Positions 7,863 to 15,929 of a stretch of DNA of 39,208 nucleotides are shown here, piece by piece (position 1 is the first letter of the stretch; the number at the start of each line of letters is the position of its first letter). This DNA comes from JAAYZQ01 sp034428935 (GTDB lineage: Bacteria > Chloroflexota > Anaerolineae > JAAYZQ01). The notes under the pieces are model-generated. The model saw nothing but the letters and a program-made list of their open reading frames with translations. It did not search any database and was not told where the DNA came from. The DNA lies in NCBI GenBank assembly GCA_034428935.1, contig DAOUHB010000200.1, positions 1 through 39,208 of the forward strand, written 5' to 3'. The position numbers and the translations under genes are program-made.

Positions 7863-8976
7863 GAGAATCCTGGTAACCGGCGGGGCGGGCTTTATTGGCT
7901 CCTTCCTGGTCGACGCCCTGCTGGAGCGCGGGCACACGGTGCGCGTGTACGACTCGCTCGTGCCCCAGGTGCACGGCGAGCAGCAGCGGATGCCCGACTA
8001 CCTGAACCCCGCGGCCGAGTTCGTGCGCGGCGACGTGCGCGACCGCGACGGCCTGGCGCGGGCCATTGAGGGCATGGACGTCGTCTTTCACCTGGCCGCG
8101 GCCGTAGGGGTCGGGCAGTCGATGTACCAGATCCAGTATTACACCGACGCCAACACCATGGGCGGCGCTACGCTACTCGACGTCCTGGCCAACAGTCGCC
8201 ACAACGTGCGCAAGATGCTCGTCGCCTCGTCCATGTCGATCTATGGCGAGGGCAAGTACCAATGTGAGACGCATGGCATCGTCTACCCCAAGCTGCGCAC
8301 CGAGGCCCAGCTCGCGGCCCACGACTGGGAGATGAAATGCCCCCACTGCGGGCGCAACGTCACCTCGCTGCCCACCGACGAGGAAAAGCCGCTCTATCCG
8401 ACGTCGATCTATGCCATCACCAAACGGGACCACGAGGAAATGTTCCTCAGCACCGGTTTTGCCTACAGCATCCCGGCCGTGGCCCTGCGCTTCTTTAACA
8501 CCTACGGCCCGCGCCAGGCGCTGTCGAACCCCTACACCGGCGTGATGGCCATCTTTTCCGGCCGGCTGCTGAACAACCAGCCGCCCGTGATCTACGAGGA
8601 CGGCCAGCAGAGCCGCGACTTTATCCACGTCAAGGACATCGTGCAGGGCCTGCTGCTGGCCATGGACCGGCCGGAAGCGGACAACGAGGTCTTTAACCTG
8701 GGCACCGGCGTGCCCACCTCCATTCGCCAGGTCGGCCAGATGCTGGCGCAGCAGATTGCCGAGCTGGAGCCGGTCATCGTCGAAAAGTTCCGTGCCGGCG
8801 ACATCCGCCACTGTTACGCCGACATCAGCAAAGCGCGGAACTTGCTCGGCTTTGCGCCACGCTTTTCCCTGGACGAGGGCATGGCCGACCTGCTGGCCTG
8901 GGTGCGGCAGCAGACAGCCGAGGACCGTTTTGCCCAGGTAGAGAAGGAACTGGCGGCCAAGTCGCTGGTGAAGTAG
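7855..8976 (+). CDS. NAD-dependent sugar epimerase/dehydratase with a Cys-rich insert
   Basis: 373-residue extended short-chain dehydrogenase. The Rossmann motif GGAGFIGS is at 9-16, a catalytic-type SSMSIYGEG at 125-133 and YAITK at 186-190 (Tyr186, Lys190). Between them an insert carries CETH (137-140) and CPHC (162-165), a spacing that could bind zinc. Such an insert is, to my knowledge, a feature of some dTDP-L-rhamnose 4-epimerase-like proteins, so that activity is a candidate; UDP-sugar 4-epimerase is an alternative. The ATG at 7855 follows AAGGAG and overlaps the end of the GT2 gene. In this operon it should provide an activated sugar for the glycosyltransferases around it. The family call is secure, the substrate is not. 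Confidence 0.88.
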   Translation: MPERILVTGGAGFIGSFLVDALLERGHTVRVYDSLVPQVHGEQQRMPDYLNPAAEFVRGDVRDRDGLARAIEGMDVVFHLAAAVGVGQSMYQIQYYTDANTMGGATLLDVLANSRHNVRKMLVASSMSIYGEGKYQCETHGIVYPKLRTEAQLAAHDWEMKCPHCGRNVTSLPTDEEKPLYPTSIYAITKRDHEEMFLSTGFAYSIPAVALRFFNTYGPRQALSNPYTGVMAIFSGRLLNNQPPVIYEDGQQSRDFIHVKDIVQGLLLAMDRPEADNEVFNLGTGVPTSIRQVGQMLAQQIAELEPVIVEKFRAGDIRHCYADISKARNLLGFAPRFSLDEGMADLLAWVRQQTAEDRFAQVEKELAAKSLVK

Positions 8977-8980
8977 CGGT

Positions 8981-10207
8981 ATGCGGCGTATACTCGTCCT
9001 ATCGCCCTGCGACGTCTTTCCACCTGTTCACGGCAGCAGCACGGCAATCTATCATACCTTGCAGTTCCTGGCGGAAAGGAACCAGGTTTCGGCCCTGTTG
9101 GCCCGTCTCTACTCACAGGGGGGCCAGATCGACCTGGACGGTCCGAACCTGACGATCCACTATTGCCGCCGGTCGTCCCTGGACCGGCTAGGCTACAAGG
9201 GCCTGTTCTTCAATCCGCTATACTACCAGGCTGCCTTGCAGATAGCCCGCGAGTTCCAGCCCGACGTCATCCAGGCCGAACTGCTGTGGACCGCGCCGGC
9301 CGCCCTATGGCTCCGCCACAACATCGGCCGGCCCGTGGTCCTCATGCAGGAGAACGTCGAATATCAAAAATTTGTGCGATTTGGCCTGACCAGCCCCTTC
9401 CTGAAGGTCGTCCGCTGGCTGGAGGGTTGGGCCTGCCGGAGCGCCGACCGGGTTGTGGCCCTCTCCGAGGTGGACCGCGATTTCATGATCCAGTTGTACG
9501 GCGTGCCGCCCGAGCGGTTCGCGCTGATCCCCCACGGTGTGGACCCCGAGCTGTTCGACCACCGGCCGGAGGGCGCGGCGGCGGCACGCCAGGCCCTGGG
9601 CGTGGAGGCCGGGACGCCGCTGTTGACCTTTGTCGGCAAGCTGGACTATTTGCCCAACGCCCGCGCCGTGGCCTGTATCGCCGAGCGCATCGCCCCCGCG
9701 GTCTGGCAGCGCCACCCGGAGGCGCGCTTTGTCATCGTCGGGCAGGGCGTCGAGGCCGTGGCCGAGTACCGGCGCGATGGCCTGCTGTTCACCGGGTTCG
9801 TGGACGCCAGGGCGGGCGCCAGGCCAAACCTCAGCGACTACCTGTCGGCGTCCGACGTGGTCCTCGTGCCCCTCGATTCGGGCTCGGGCACCCGGCTCAA
9901 GATCGTGGAGGCGGCGGCCAACGCCCGGCCGGTGGTCTCGACACGCATCGGCGCTGAGGGCCAGTCCTTCGTCGACGGGCAAGAGATCCTGCTGACCGAC
10001 GAGGCGGACCAGGCCTTTGTCGACGCCACGCTGCGCCTGCTGGACGACCCGGCCCTGGGCGAGCGCCTGGGGCGCGCCGCCCGCAGCCGGGTGCTGGCCG
10101 AGTATAGCTGGCGGTCCCAGGTGTCGAAAATGGAGCGGATCTACTCAGAACTTGTTCCGGCGCGCCCCCTTTCGGGAGCGCTGCCGGTAGAGGATGCAGG
10201 GAATTGA
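8981..10207 (+). CDS. GT-B fold glycosyltransferase (family 4/1 type)
   Basis: 408 residues. The N-terminal half contains a glycine/serine loop after the first strand (HGSSTAIYHTLQFL). The C-terminal half has HGVDPELFD, FVGKLDYLPNARAV and the donor-site stretch GTRLKIVEAAANARPVV followed by STRIGAEG, typical of retaining GT4-like enzymes that use nucleotide sugars. No membrane helix is evident, so the enzyme probably acts at the cytoplasmic membrane face on a lipid-linked acceptor. It starts 4 bases after the epimerase stop and its TGA overlaps the TTG start of the next glycosyltransferase. Donor and acceptor are unknown. Confidence 0.9.
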   Translation: MRRILVLSPCDVFPPVHGSSTAIYHTLQFLAERNQVSALLARLYSQGGQIDLDGPNLTIHYCRRSSLDRLGYKGLFFNPLYYQAALQIAREFQPDVIQAELLWTAPAALWLRHNIGRPVVLMQENVEYQKFVRFGLTSPFLKVVRWLEGWACRSADRVVALSEVDRDFMIQLYGVPPERFALIPHGVDPELFDHRPEGAAAARQALGVEAGTPLLTFVGKLDYLPNARAVACIAERIAPAVWQRHPEARFVIVGQGVEAVAEYRRDGLLFTGFVDARAGARPNLSDYLSASDVVLVPLDSGSGTRLKIVEAAANARPVVSTRIGAEGQSFVDGQEILLTDEADQAFVDATLRLLDDPALGERLGRAARSRVLAEYSWRSQVSKMERIYSELVPARPLSGALPVEDAGN

Positions 10208-11406
10208 AAGCACTCGTCGTCATCTTTGAAGAATTGGTGCCCATCAGCGGCGGGGGGACGCCCCGCACCTCGAGCATTGTGCGCTCCCTGGTGGAGAGGG
10301 GGCACGAGGTGTACGTGGCTGCCTCCTTTGGCGTCGACGCGGAGGAGGCGCGCCGCGAGCTGGGCGCGGCAGGCGTCCTGCCCCTGACCGGCGTCAGCCG
10401 CATGGACCCCAAGAAAATGCGCAAATACGCCTTCAGCTACCCGACCAACATCCTGCGGGTGGCGGCCTATGCCTGGCGCCTGGGGCCGGACGTCGTCCTG
10501 ACGCACAACACGGCCGCCGCGTTCGCCGCGCTTCTGGGCAAGCTGCTGCGGCCGCGCACTGTCACCGTCCTCGACCTCACCGACCTGTTGTTCGAGTACC
10601 TGGACGACTACAAGGGAAGCTGGCTCAAGCTGGCGGCAGCCGCGGGCCGGTGGATGGAGCGCACCAGCGTGCGCCGCTCGGATCACATCATCACCATCAG
10701 CGGCGCCATGCGCGACATCCTGGTGCGCGACTACCGCGCGCGGCCCGAACGGCTGGCCATCGTCCACGATGGCGTCGACACCCGCATCTTTTGCCGGCAG
10801 GAAGCCGCGGACCTGCGGGCGGCCCACGCGCCCGGCGACGGCCAGGTGCTGATCTTTCACGGGGTCATCGATCCGCAGGACGGCCCCGAGCTGCTCATCG
10901 AGGCCGCGCCGGCCATCCTTGCCGCCCATCCCGGGGCGCGCTTCTGGATGGTGGGCGACGGCACCGCTGTTCCCGACCTCAAGGCCCGGACCCGGGCGGC
11001 GGGGTTGGAGGACCGCTTTTTCTTTAGCGGGTGGGTGCGGCAGGCCGAGGTGGCCCGCTACATCTCGGCCAGCGACCTGGGCCTGGTGATCCTGCCCGAC
11101 GTCCTCTCGGCCCGGGGGCGGGTGACCCTCAAGGAATTCGAGTATTGGGCCTGCGGCGTGCCGGCCGTGCTGCCCCGGCTGCCGGCCCTGCAAGAGGTGG
11201 TGGGCGACGAGGCAGCCAGCGTCTTTTACACGCCCGGCGACCCCGCCGACCTGGCGCGCCGGGTAAACGAGTTGCTGGCCGACGACGAGCGGCGCCGGGC
11301 CATGGGCCGCCTGGGCCAGCAGCGCGTGGCCGAACAGTTCGAGTGGCGGGCACTGACGGACGAGATCGCGCGCCTGTGCGAGGAGTATGCCGGCCAGCAG
11401 GCCTGA
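10204..11406 (+). CDS. GT-B fold glycosyltransferase (family 4 type), TTG start
   Basis: 400 residues beginning MKALVVIFEELVPISGGGTPRT, the usual acceptor-side glycine loop of GT4 enzymes. Motifs in the donor half are HDGVDTRIF, FHGVIDPQDGPELLIEA, FSGWVRQAEVARYI and KEFEYWACGVPAVLP. The TTG start is chosen because it forms a TTGA overlap with the previous stop, is preceded by an AGGATGCAGGGAA purine tract, and no ATG lies before the conserved first strand. It probably adds the next sugar in the same glycan as its neighbour. Substrate unknown. Confidence 0.88.
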   Translation: MKALVVIFEELVPISGGGTPRTSSIVRSLVERGHEVYVAASFGVDAEEARRELGAAGVLPLTGVSRMDPKKMRKYAFSYPTNILRVAAYAWRLGPDVVLTHNTAAAFAALLGKLLRPRTVTVLDLTDLLFEYLDDYKGSWLKLAAAAGRWMERTSVRRSDHIITISGAMRDILVRDYRARPERLAIVHDGVDTRIFCRQEAADLRAAHAPGDGQVLIFHGVIDPQDGPELLIEAAPAILAAHPGARFWMVGDGTAVPDLKARTRAAGLEDRFFFSGWVRQAEVARYISASDLGLVILPDVLSARGRVTLKEFEYWACGVPAVLPRLPALQEVVGDEAASVFYTPGDPADLARRVNELLADDERRRAMGRLGQQRVAEQFEWRALTDEIARLCEEYAGQQA

Positions 11407-11437
11407 GGCGATGGCGCGAGTTGACGAGGAGGAGCGA

Positions 11438-13705
11438 ATGCCAGACGGACGGGCGAGCCTGCGGCGCAGGCCGGCGGCCGATGCCGCCGTGGCCGCGCTC
11501 CTGGCCTTGCTGTGCGCCCTCTTTTTCTGGCAGGTGCTGACCCCCGACGCCGCCGACCGCCGCTGGTTCGCCGCGGGCGACTTTACCGACCAGTTCTATG
11601 CCTTCCGTGCCTACCTGGCCCGCGAGCTGTGGGCGGGGCGCCTGCCCCTGTGGAATCCCTATGCCCTCGGCGGGTCGCCCTTCCTGGCCGACATCCAGTC
11701 CGCCGTCTACTATCCGCTGGGACTGCTGACCGTCCTCCTGGCGGGCAAGGGCGGGCTGCCCCTCGTGGCCGTCGAGCTGGAGGTCATCGTCCACTATTTC
11801 CTGGCCAGCCTGTTTCTCTACCTCCTGGTGCGCGACCTGACCCGCAGCCGCCTGGCCGGGCTGGTGAGCGCCATAGCCTATGCCTTTGGCAGCTATCTCA
11901 CTTCCTATCCGAAGCTGCAAATGGCCATCCTGGAGGGGCAGACCTGGGTGCCCCTGGCGCTCCTCGCCGTCCACCGCGCGGCGGCGGCCTTTGGGGGCCG
12001 GCGCCAGGGCCGTTGGATCGCCTGGCTGGCCACCGGCGGCCTCGCCCTGGGTCTCACGGCCCTGGCAGGCCACGCCCAGACGACGCTCCTGGCCGGCTAC
12101 ACCGTGGTGGCCTATCTCGTCTTTGCCTTCTATCCCGCCCTGCGGCGATCCAGTGGGCGGCAAAGGCTCGCCCTGGGAGCCCGCCTCGCGGTCCTGCCGC
12201 TGGTGGCCCTCGGCCTGGGGGCCGCCCAGCTCCTGCCCAGCCTGGAGTACATGCGCCTCTCGTCGCGGGCGGCCATCAGCTTCCAGCGGGCCGGCGGCGG
12301 CTTTGTGCCCAGCGATCTCCTGGCCCTGGTCCTGCCCGGGCTGCGGGTGATCTATGCCGGCATCCTGCCCCTCATCCTGGCCGCGCTCGGCGTGGCGCTG
12401 GCTCCGCGGCGCAGGCGGGAAACCGTCTTCTGGGCGGTCATGGCCGGGCTGGCGTTGCTCCTCTCCCTGGGCAGGAGCACGATCCTGTACGCCTTTCTCT
12501 ATCTCCTGGCACCCGGCTTTGGCCTGTTCCAGGGACAGGAGCGAGCCTTGCAGGTTTTTGCCCTCGCCCTCGCCATCCTGGCCGGCTACGGCGCCGCCCT
12601 GCTGGTCCGGCCGATGATCCGCCCGGTCAAGGCGCGCTACGGGCGCTTTTGCCGGCTGCTGTCGTGGACCTGGGCCGGCGCCGTGGGCCTCGTCTTCCTG
12701 GCCTACTGGGGCTCGCTCTACCTGGCCCAGTCGCAGCCGGGGCAGGTGAACGACCTGCTGGAGCGCTCGGTCCTCCTGGCCATCCTCCTGGGGCTGAGCA
12801 CCCTGCTGCTCCGCCACCGCCTGGCTCACCGGGGGAGCAGCCCCGTTTTTGGCATCCTGGTCGTGGGCCTCATCGTCCTGGACCTGTTTACCGTCAACCA
12901 GGGCGTCGACCTGGAGCGCGCCCGGGCGCGCGACCGCTTCCAGGTCACACCCCTGGTGCAGTTCCTGCAAAGCCAGCCAGGCCCCTTTCGCGTCTGGGAC
13001 GACGGCCTGCTGCCCGGCCACTGGGGCACCGTGTGGCAGATCGAGGAGACAGGCGGCATCAGCCCGCTGCGCCTGGAGCGCTACCAGGCCCTGATGGAAA
13101 CCATGCCGGGCCACGTGGTGCGGCGGCTCCTGAACGTGCACTTTGCCATCTCCCGCCAGCACGAGCTGCCCGACGGCGAGCTGCTGCCCGAGTTCAGCCG
13201 CCCCGACGACGATTTTTACGTCTATCGCATCGAGGAGCCCGGGCCGCGGGCGACGCTGGTCTATGCCGCCGAGGTGCAGCCCGACGACGCCCTGGCGCGA
13301 CGGCGGCTGGCCGACCCCGGCTTCGATCCCGGCGCGGTCGCCATCCTCGCCACGGAGCCGCCCCTTTCCCTGGACGAGGCGGTCCAAGGCGCCGCGGGCC
13401 AGGGGACGGCGCGCCTGGCCGAGAGCCTGCCGAACCGGCTGGTGTGGGAGGTCGAGACGCCGGCCGCCGGCCTGCTGCTCCTGAGCGAGATCTCTTACCC
13501 CGGCTGGCAGGCGCAAGTCGACGGCCAGGAGGCGCCCATCCTGCGGGCCGACACGGTTCTGCGGGCGGTGCCCCTGGACGCCGGCACGCACCGCGTGGTG
13601 ATGACGTTCCGTCCCTGGACGGCGGCCGCCGGCCTGGCCATCTCGATCCTGACCCTCCTCCTGGTGCTCGCGGGTCTGGCCTGGCGGAACCGGAGGGCGA
13701 AATGA
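11438..13705 (+). CDS. YfhO-like polytopic membrane protein
   Basis: 755 residues with a dozen or so hydrophobic segments. It opens with a membrane helix at about residues 15-35, then DFTDQFYAFRAYLARE and LPLWNPYALGGSPFLADIQS, the signature of YfhO/DUF-type GT-C-like membrane proteins. The C-terminal 200 residues form a soluble, probably extracytoplasmic domain ending SYPGWQAQVDGQEAPI and PLDAGTHRVVMTFRP, again as in YfhO. Bacillus YfhO is linked to glycosylation of lipoteichoic acid, so a role in transferring or handling lipid-linked sugars outside the membrane is plausible. The ATG at 11438 follows GAGGAGGAGCG; upstream ATGs at 11387 and 11411 have no such site. The stop overlaps the next start (ATGA). 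No catalytic residues can be named with confidence. Confidence 0.82.
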   Translation: MPDGRASLRRRPAADAAVAALLALLCALFFWQVLTPDAADRRWFAAGDFTDQFYAFRAYLARELWAGRLPLWNPYALGGSPFLADIQSAVYYPLGLLTVLLAGKGGLPLVAVELEVIVHYFLASLFLYLLVRDLTRSRLAGLVSAIAYAFGSYLTSYPKLQMAILEGQTWVPLALLAVHRAAAAFGGRRQGRWIAWLATGGLALGLTALAGHAQTTLLAGYTVVAYLVFAFYPALRRSSGRQRLALGARLAVLPLVALGLGAAQLLPSLEYMRLSSRAAISFQRAGGGFVPSDLLALVLPGLRVIYAGILPLILAALGVALAPRRRRETVFWAVMAGLALLLSLGRSTILYAFLYLLAPGFGLFQGQERALQVFALALAILAGYGAALLVRPMIRPVKARYGRFCRLLSWTWAGAVGLVFLAYWGSLYLAQSQPGQVNDLLERSVLLAILLGLSTLLLRHRLAHRGSSPVFGILVVGLIVLDLFTVNQGVDLERARARDRFQVTPLVQFLQSQPGPFRVWDDGLLPGHWGTVWQIEETGGISPLRLERYQALMETMPGHVVRRLLNVHFAISRQHELPDGELLPEFSRPDDDFYVYRIEEPGPRATLVYAAEVQPDDALARRRLADPGFDPGAVAILATEPPLSLDEAVQGAAGQGTARLAESLPNRLVWEVETPAAGLLLLSEISYPGWQAQVDGQEAPILRADTVLRAVPLDAGTHRVVMTFRPWTAAAGLAISILTLLLVLAGLAWRNRRAK

Positions 13706-15786
13706 GCGAATCTCCGGCCGGGCACCGTCGACAGCGGTACCGGTACACGGCGTGGATCGTTCTCGCCCTGGTGTTGCTGGCCTTTGCCCTGCGCACCTTC
13801 CGCCTGGACGGCTACGCGTTCCGCGGCGACGAGTCGTTCACCGTCCTCTTTGTGACACAGCCCATGGACCAGCTCTGGGACGAGATCCGCAACATCGAGC
13901 CGAACCCGCCCCTGTACTACCTGCTGCTGCGGGGCGCGCTCCGGCTGTGGGGCGAAAGCGACTGGGCGGCCCGCTTTCTGTCGGCCTGGTTCGGCGTGCT
14001 GGCCGTGCCCCTCATCTACCGCCTGGGCCGGGCGTTGCTGGCCGGGCGAGCTGCCGGCAAGGGCCCCGGCGGCAGCGAGCGGGCCATCGGCGAGTGGGCT
14101 CCCGTGCTGGCCGCCCTGATCCTGGCCATCAATCCGTACCAGATCTGGCACAGCCAGGACGTGCGCAACTATTCGGTCTGGCCGGCCATCAGCCTGTTCT
14201 CCCTCTGTTTCCTGGTCAAGGCGCTGCGCCACCCTTCGGGCGGCCGGCCCTGGCTGTGGGTTGGCTACGTGGTCACGGCCCTCCTCAGCATCTACACCCA
14301 CTACTATGACGCCTTCTCGCTCCTGTTCCAGAACGCCTTCGTGTTGCTCTTCTATTGGCGGCAGCGGGCGATTCTGGGTCGCTGGATCGCCAGCCAGGCC
14401 GTCGTGGCGCTCCTCTTTGTGCCGTGGCTGCTCTTTGGCTCCTCGCGCCCCCTGACCTACCAGGCCCAGACGGAGGTGCCCGGGCTCCCGGGCATGGCCG
14501 GCCGCACCCTGTCCCATTTTGCCCTGGGCGAGACCATCCCCGAGGCCCTGGCGTCGGCCCTGCTGCCCGCCATCGCGCTGCTGGCAATCCTCGGGCTGGT
14601 GGTCGCCCTGCGCCGTGAGCGGCACCTGCTGGGCTTCCTGGTCCTTTACCTGGCGGTTCCCCTCCTGTGCGTCTGGCTCCTGGCCCAGTGGCGGCCGATC
14701 TTCCGGGAGCGATATCAGAACGTCATCGCCCCCGGCTTTTACCTGGCCTTTGCCCTGGCTCTCGCTGCCCTGGCCGTACCTGCACTGACCTCGAGGCTTA
14801 CGGGGGCAGGCGCCAGGGCGCGACGCCTGGGCCTGGGCCTGGCCGCGGTCCTGGGCCTTGCCCTCCTGTTCGTGCCCGGCGCCATCGCCCTGGGGAACTA
14901 CTATTTCGATCCCGCCTATTCCAAAGGCGGCGACTGGCGCGACCTGGTGGCCTATCTCTCCGACCACGTGGGGTCGGAAGACGTCATCGTCCAGAACTAT
15001 CCCGATCCGGGCCTGGCTCACTACTACAAGGGCCCTGCCGAGCGCCTGGTGCTGCCCGACCGTTCGGCCGTGGACCAGGTGGGCAACCTTGAGGTGGACC
15101 GCCTGGGGACGGGCCGGACGCTGAGCCGCCTGCTGGAAGAGCACGAGCGCCTGTGGCTGTTGCCCTATCCCAGCGAGTGGGATCCGGAGGGTTACGTCGA
15201 AGGGTGGCTGGAACGCCGGGCGCACAAGGTGGAAGAGACCCAGATCGACGTCTTTCGCCTGGTGGCCTACGAGTGGGCCGCGGTCGCCGAACCGGAGGTT
15301 CCCCATCCACGGCAGCTTCGGCTGGGCGAGGCGGTGCAGCTCATGGGCTATGACCTGGAGGCGGAGGGCGGCTGCCGCGTCGTTGAGGCAGCCGGAGACG
15401 CCGACCTGCGCCTCACCATCGCCGACCCCGGGACTTGCACCCTGGCGCTGACGCTCTACTGGCGAGCGCTGGACGTCATGGACGAGAACTATACCGTGTT
15501 TACCCACCTGGCGGGCGCCGGCAGCCAGATCTGGGCCCAGCACGACGGACAGCCCCAGGGAGGGGGTTTTCCCACCCGGGAGTGGTTTCCCAAGGATGTC
15601 ATCGTCGACGAGCACCGCCTGGCCCTCAGCGGGGAGAACGTGCCGCCCGGGCCCCACGTCCTGGAGGTGGGCATGTACCAGCTGGAGAGCAACACCCGCC
15701 TGCCAGCCCGGGGGCCGGAGGGCGAGTCGTGGCCGCTGGATGCCGTGCCGTTGCCGGTGGTGGTCGAGGCCAGTACCGGCCCCTGA
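13702..15786 (+). CDS. GT39 (PMT/ArnT-like) membrane glycosyltransferase with C-terminal beta domain
   Basis: 694 residues. A first helix (about 17-33) is followed by an extracytoplasmic loop with FRGDESFT, where Asp43-Glu44 matches the catalytic acidic pair of protein-O-mannosyltransferase/ArnT enzymes. The loop goes on to NPPLYYLLLRGALRLWG, also typical of the family. About ten more hydrophobic segments follow to residue 400. The remainder is hydrophilic, with a long beta-rich tail (about 530-694). Family members take a sugar from polyprenyl phosphate and place it on a protein or lipid outside the membrane, which fits the GT2 gene at 6879. The ATG at 13702 follows GGAGGGCGA and overlaps the YfhO stop by 4 bases. 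A much longer open frame reaching back to 11512 is a shadow of the YfhO gene. Confidence 0.87.
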   Translation: MSESPAGHRRQRYRYTAWIVLALVLLAFALRTFRLDGYAFRGDESFTVLFVTQPMDQLWDEIRNIEPNPPLYYLLLRGALRLWGESDWAARFLSAWFGVLAVPLIYRLGRALLAGRAAGKGPGGSERAIGEWAPVLAALILAINPYQIWHSQDVRNYSVWPAISLFSLCFLVKALRHPSGGRPWLWVGYVVTALLSIYTHYYDAFSLLFQNAFVLLFYWRQRAILGRWIASQAVVALLFVPWLLFGSSRPLTYQAQTEVPGLPGMAGRTLSHFALGETIPEALASALLPAIALLAILGLVVALRRERHLLGFLVLYLAVPLLCVWLLAQWRPIFRERYQNVIAPGFYLAFALALAALAVPALTSRLTGAGARARRLGLGLAAVLGLALLFVPGAIALGNYYFDPAYSKGGDWRDLVAYLSDHVGSEDVIVQNYPDPGLAHYYKGPAERLVLPDRSAVDQVGNLEVDRLGTGRTLSRLLEEHERLWLLPYPSEWDPEGYVEGWLERRAHKVEETQIDVFRLVAYEWAAVAEPEVPHPRQLRLGEAVQLMGYDLEAEGGCRVVEAAGDADLRLTIADPGTCTLALTLYWRALDVMDENYTVFTHLAGAGSQIWAQHDGQPQGGGFPTREWFPKDVIVDEHRLALSGENVPPGPHVLEVGMYQLESNTRLPARGPEGESWPLDAVPLPVVVEASTGP

Positions 15787-15825
15787 CGCGATGCCCCCCG
15801 TCGCCTGCGCCGCGGCGCAGCGAGG

Positions 15826-15854
15826 TTGTTCAGCCGCGCGAAATCGGGTATAAT
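15826..15854 (+). promoter_or_regulatory. Sigma-70-type promoter before the radical SAM gene
   Basis: TTGTTC at 15826-15831, a 17-base spacer and a perfect TATAAT at 15849-15854, about 75 bases before the radical SAM start. It lies in the only sizeable gap (143 bases) since 6879, so it probably starts a second transcription unit of the glycan locus. Motif match only. Confidence 0.7.
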
Positions 15855-15929
15855 GAGCGCCGGTCCGACTGCCCCGGACGGCAAGGGGGAGTTCTGTTCT
15901 CAAGTAAAAACTGCTAGTGGAGGTTGGGT

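Noticed and set aside
11129..13591. An 820-codon open frame antisense to the YfhO gene
   Set aside because: Composition shadow: its translation is Gln/Gly/His/Ala-rich without motifs, while the plus strand encodes a clear membrane protein.
11512..13701. A very long plus-strand frame (11512-15786) that would extend the GT39 protein by about 730 residues
   Set aside because: The extension is Arg/Pro/Gly-rich with no domain and covers the YfhO gene in another frame. The ATG at 13702 has a ribosome-binding site and begins the conserved core.
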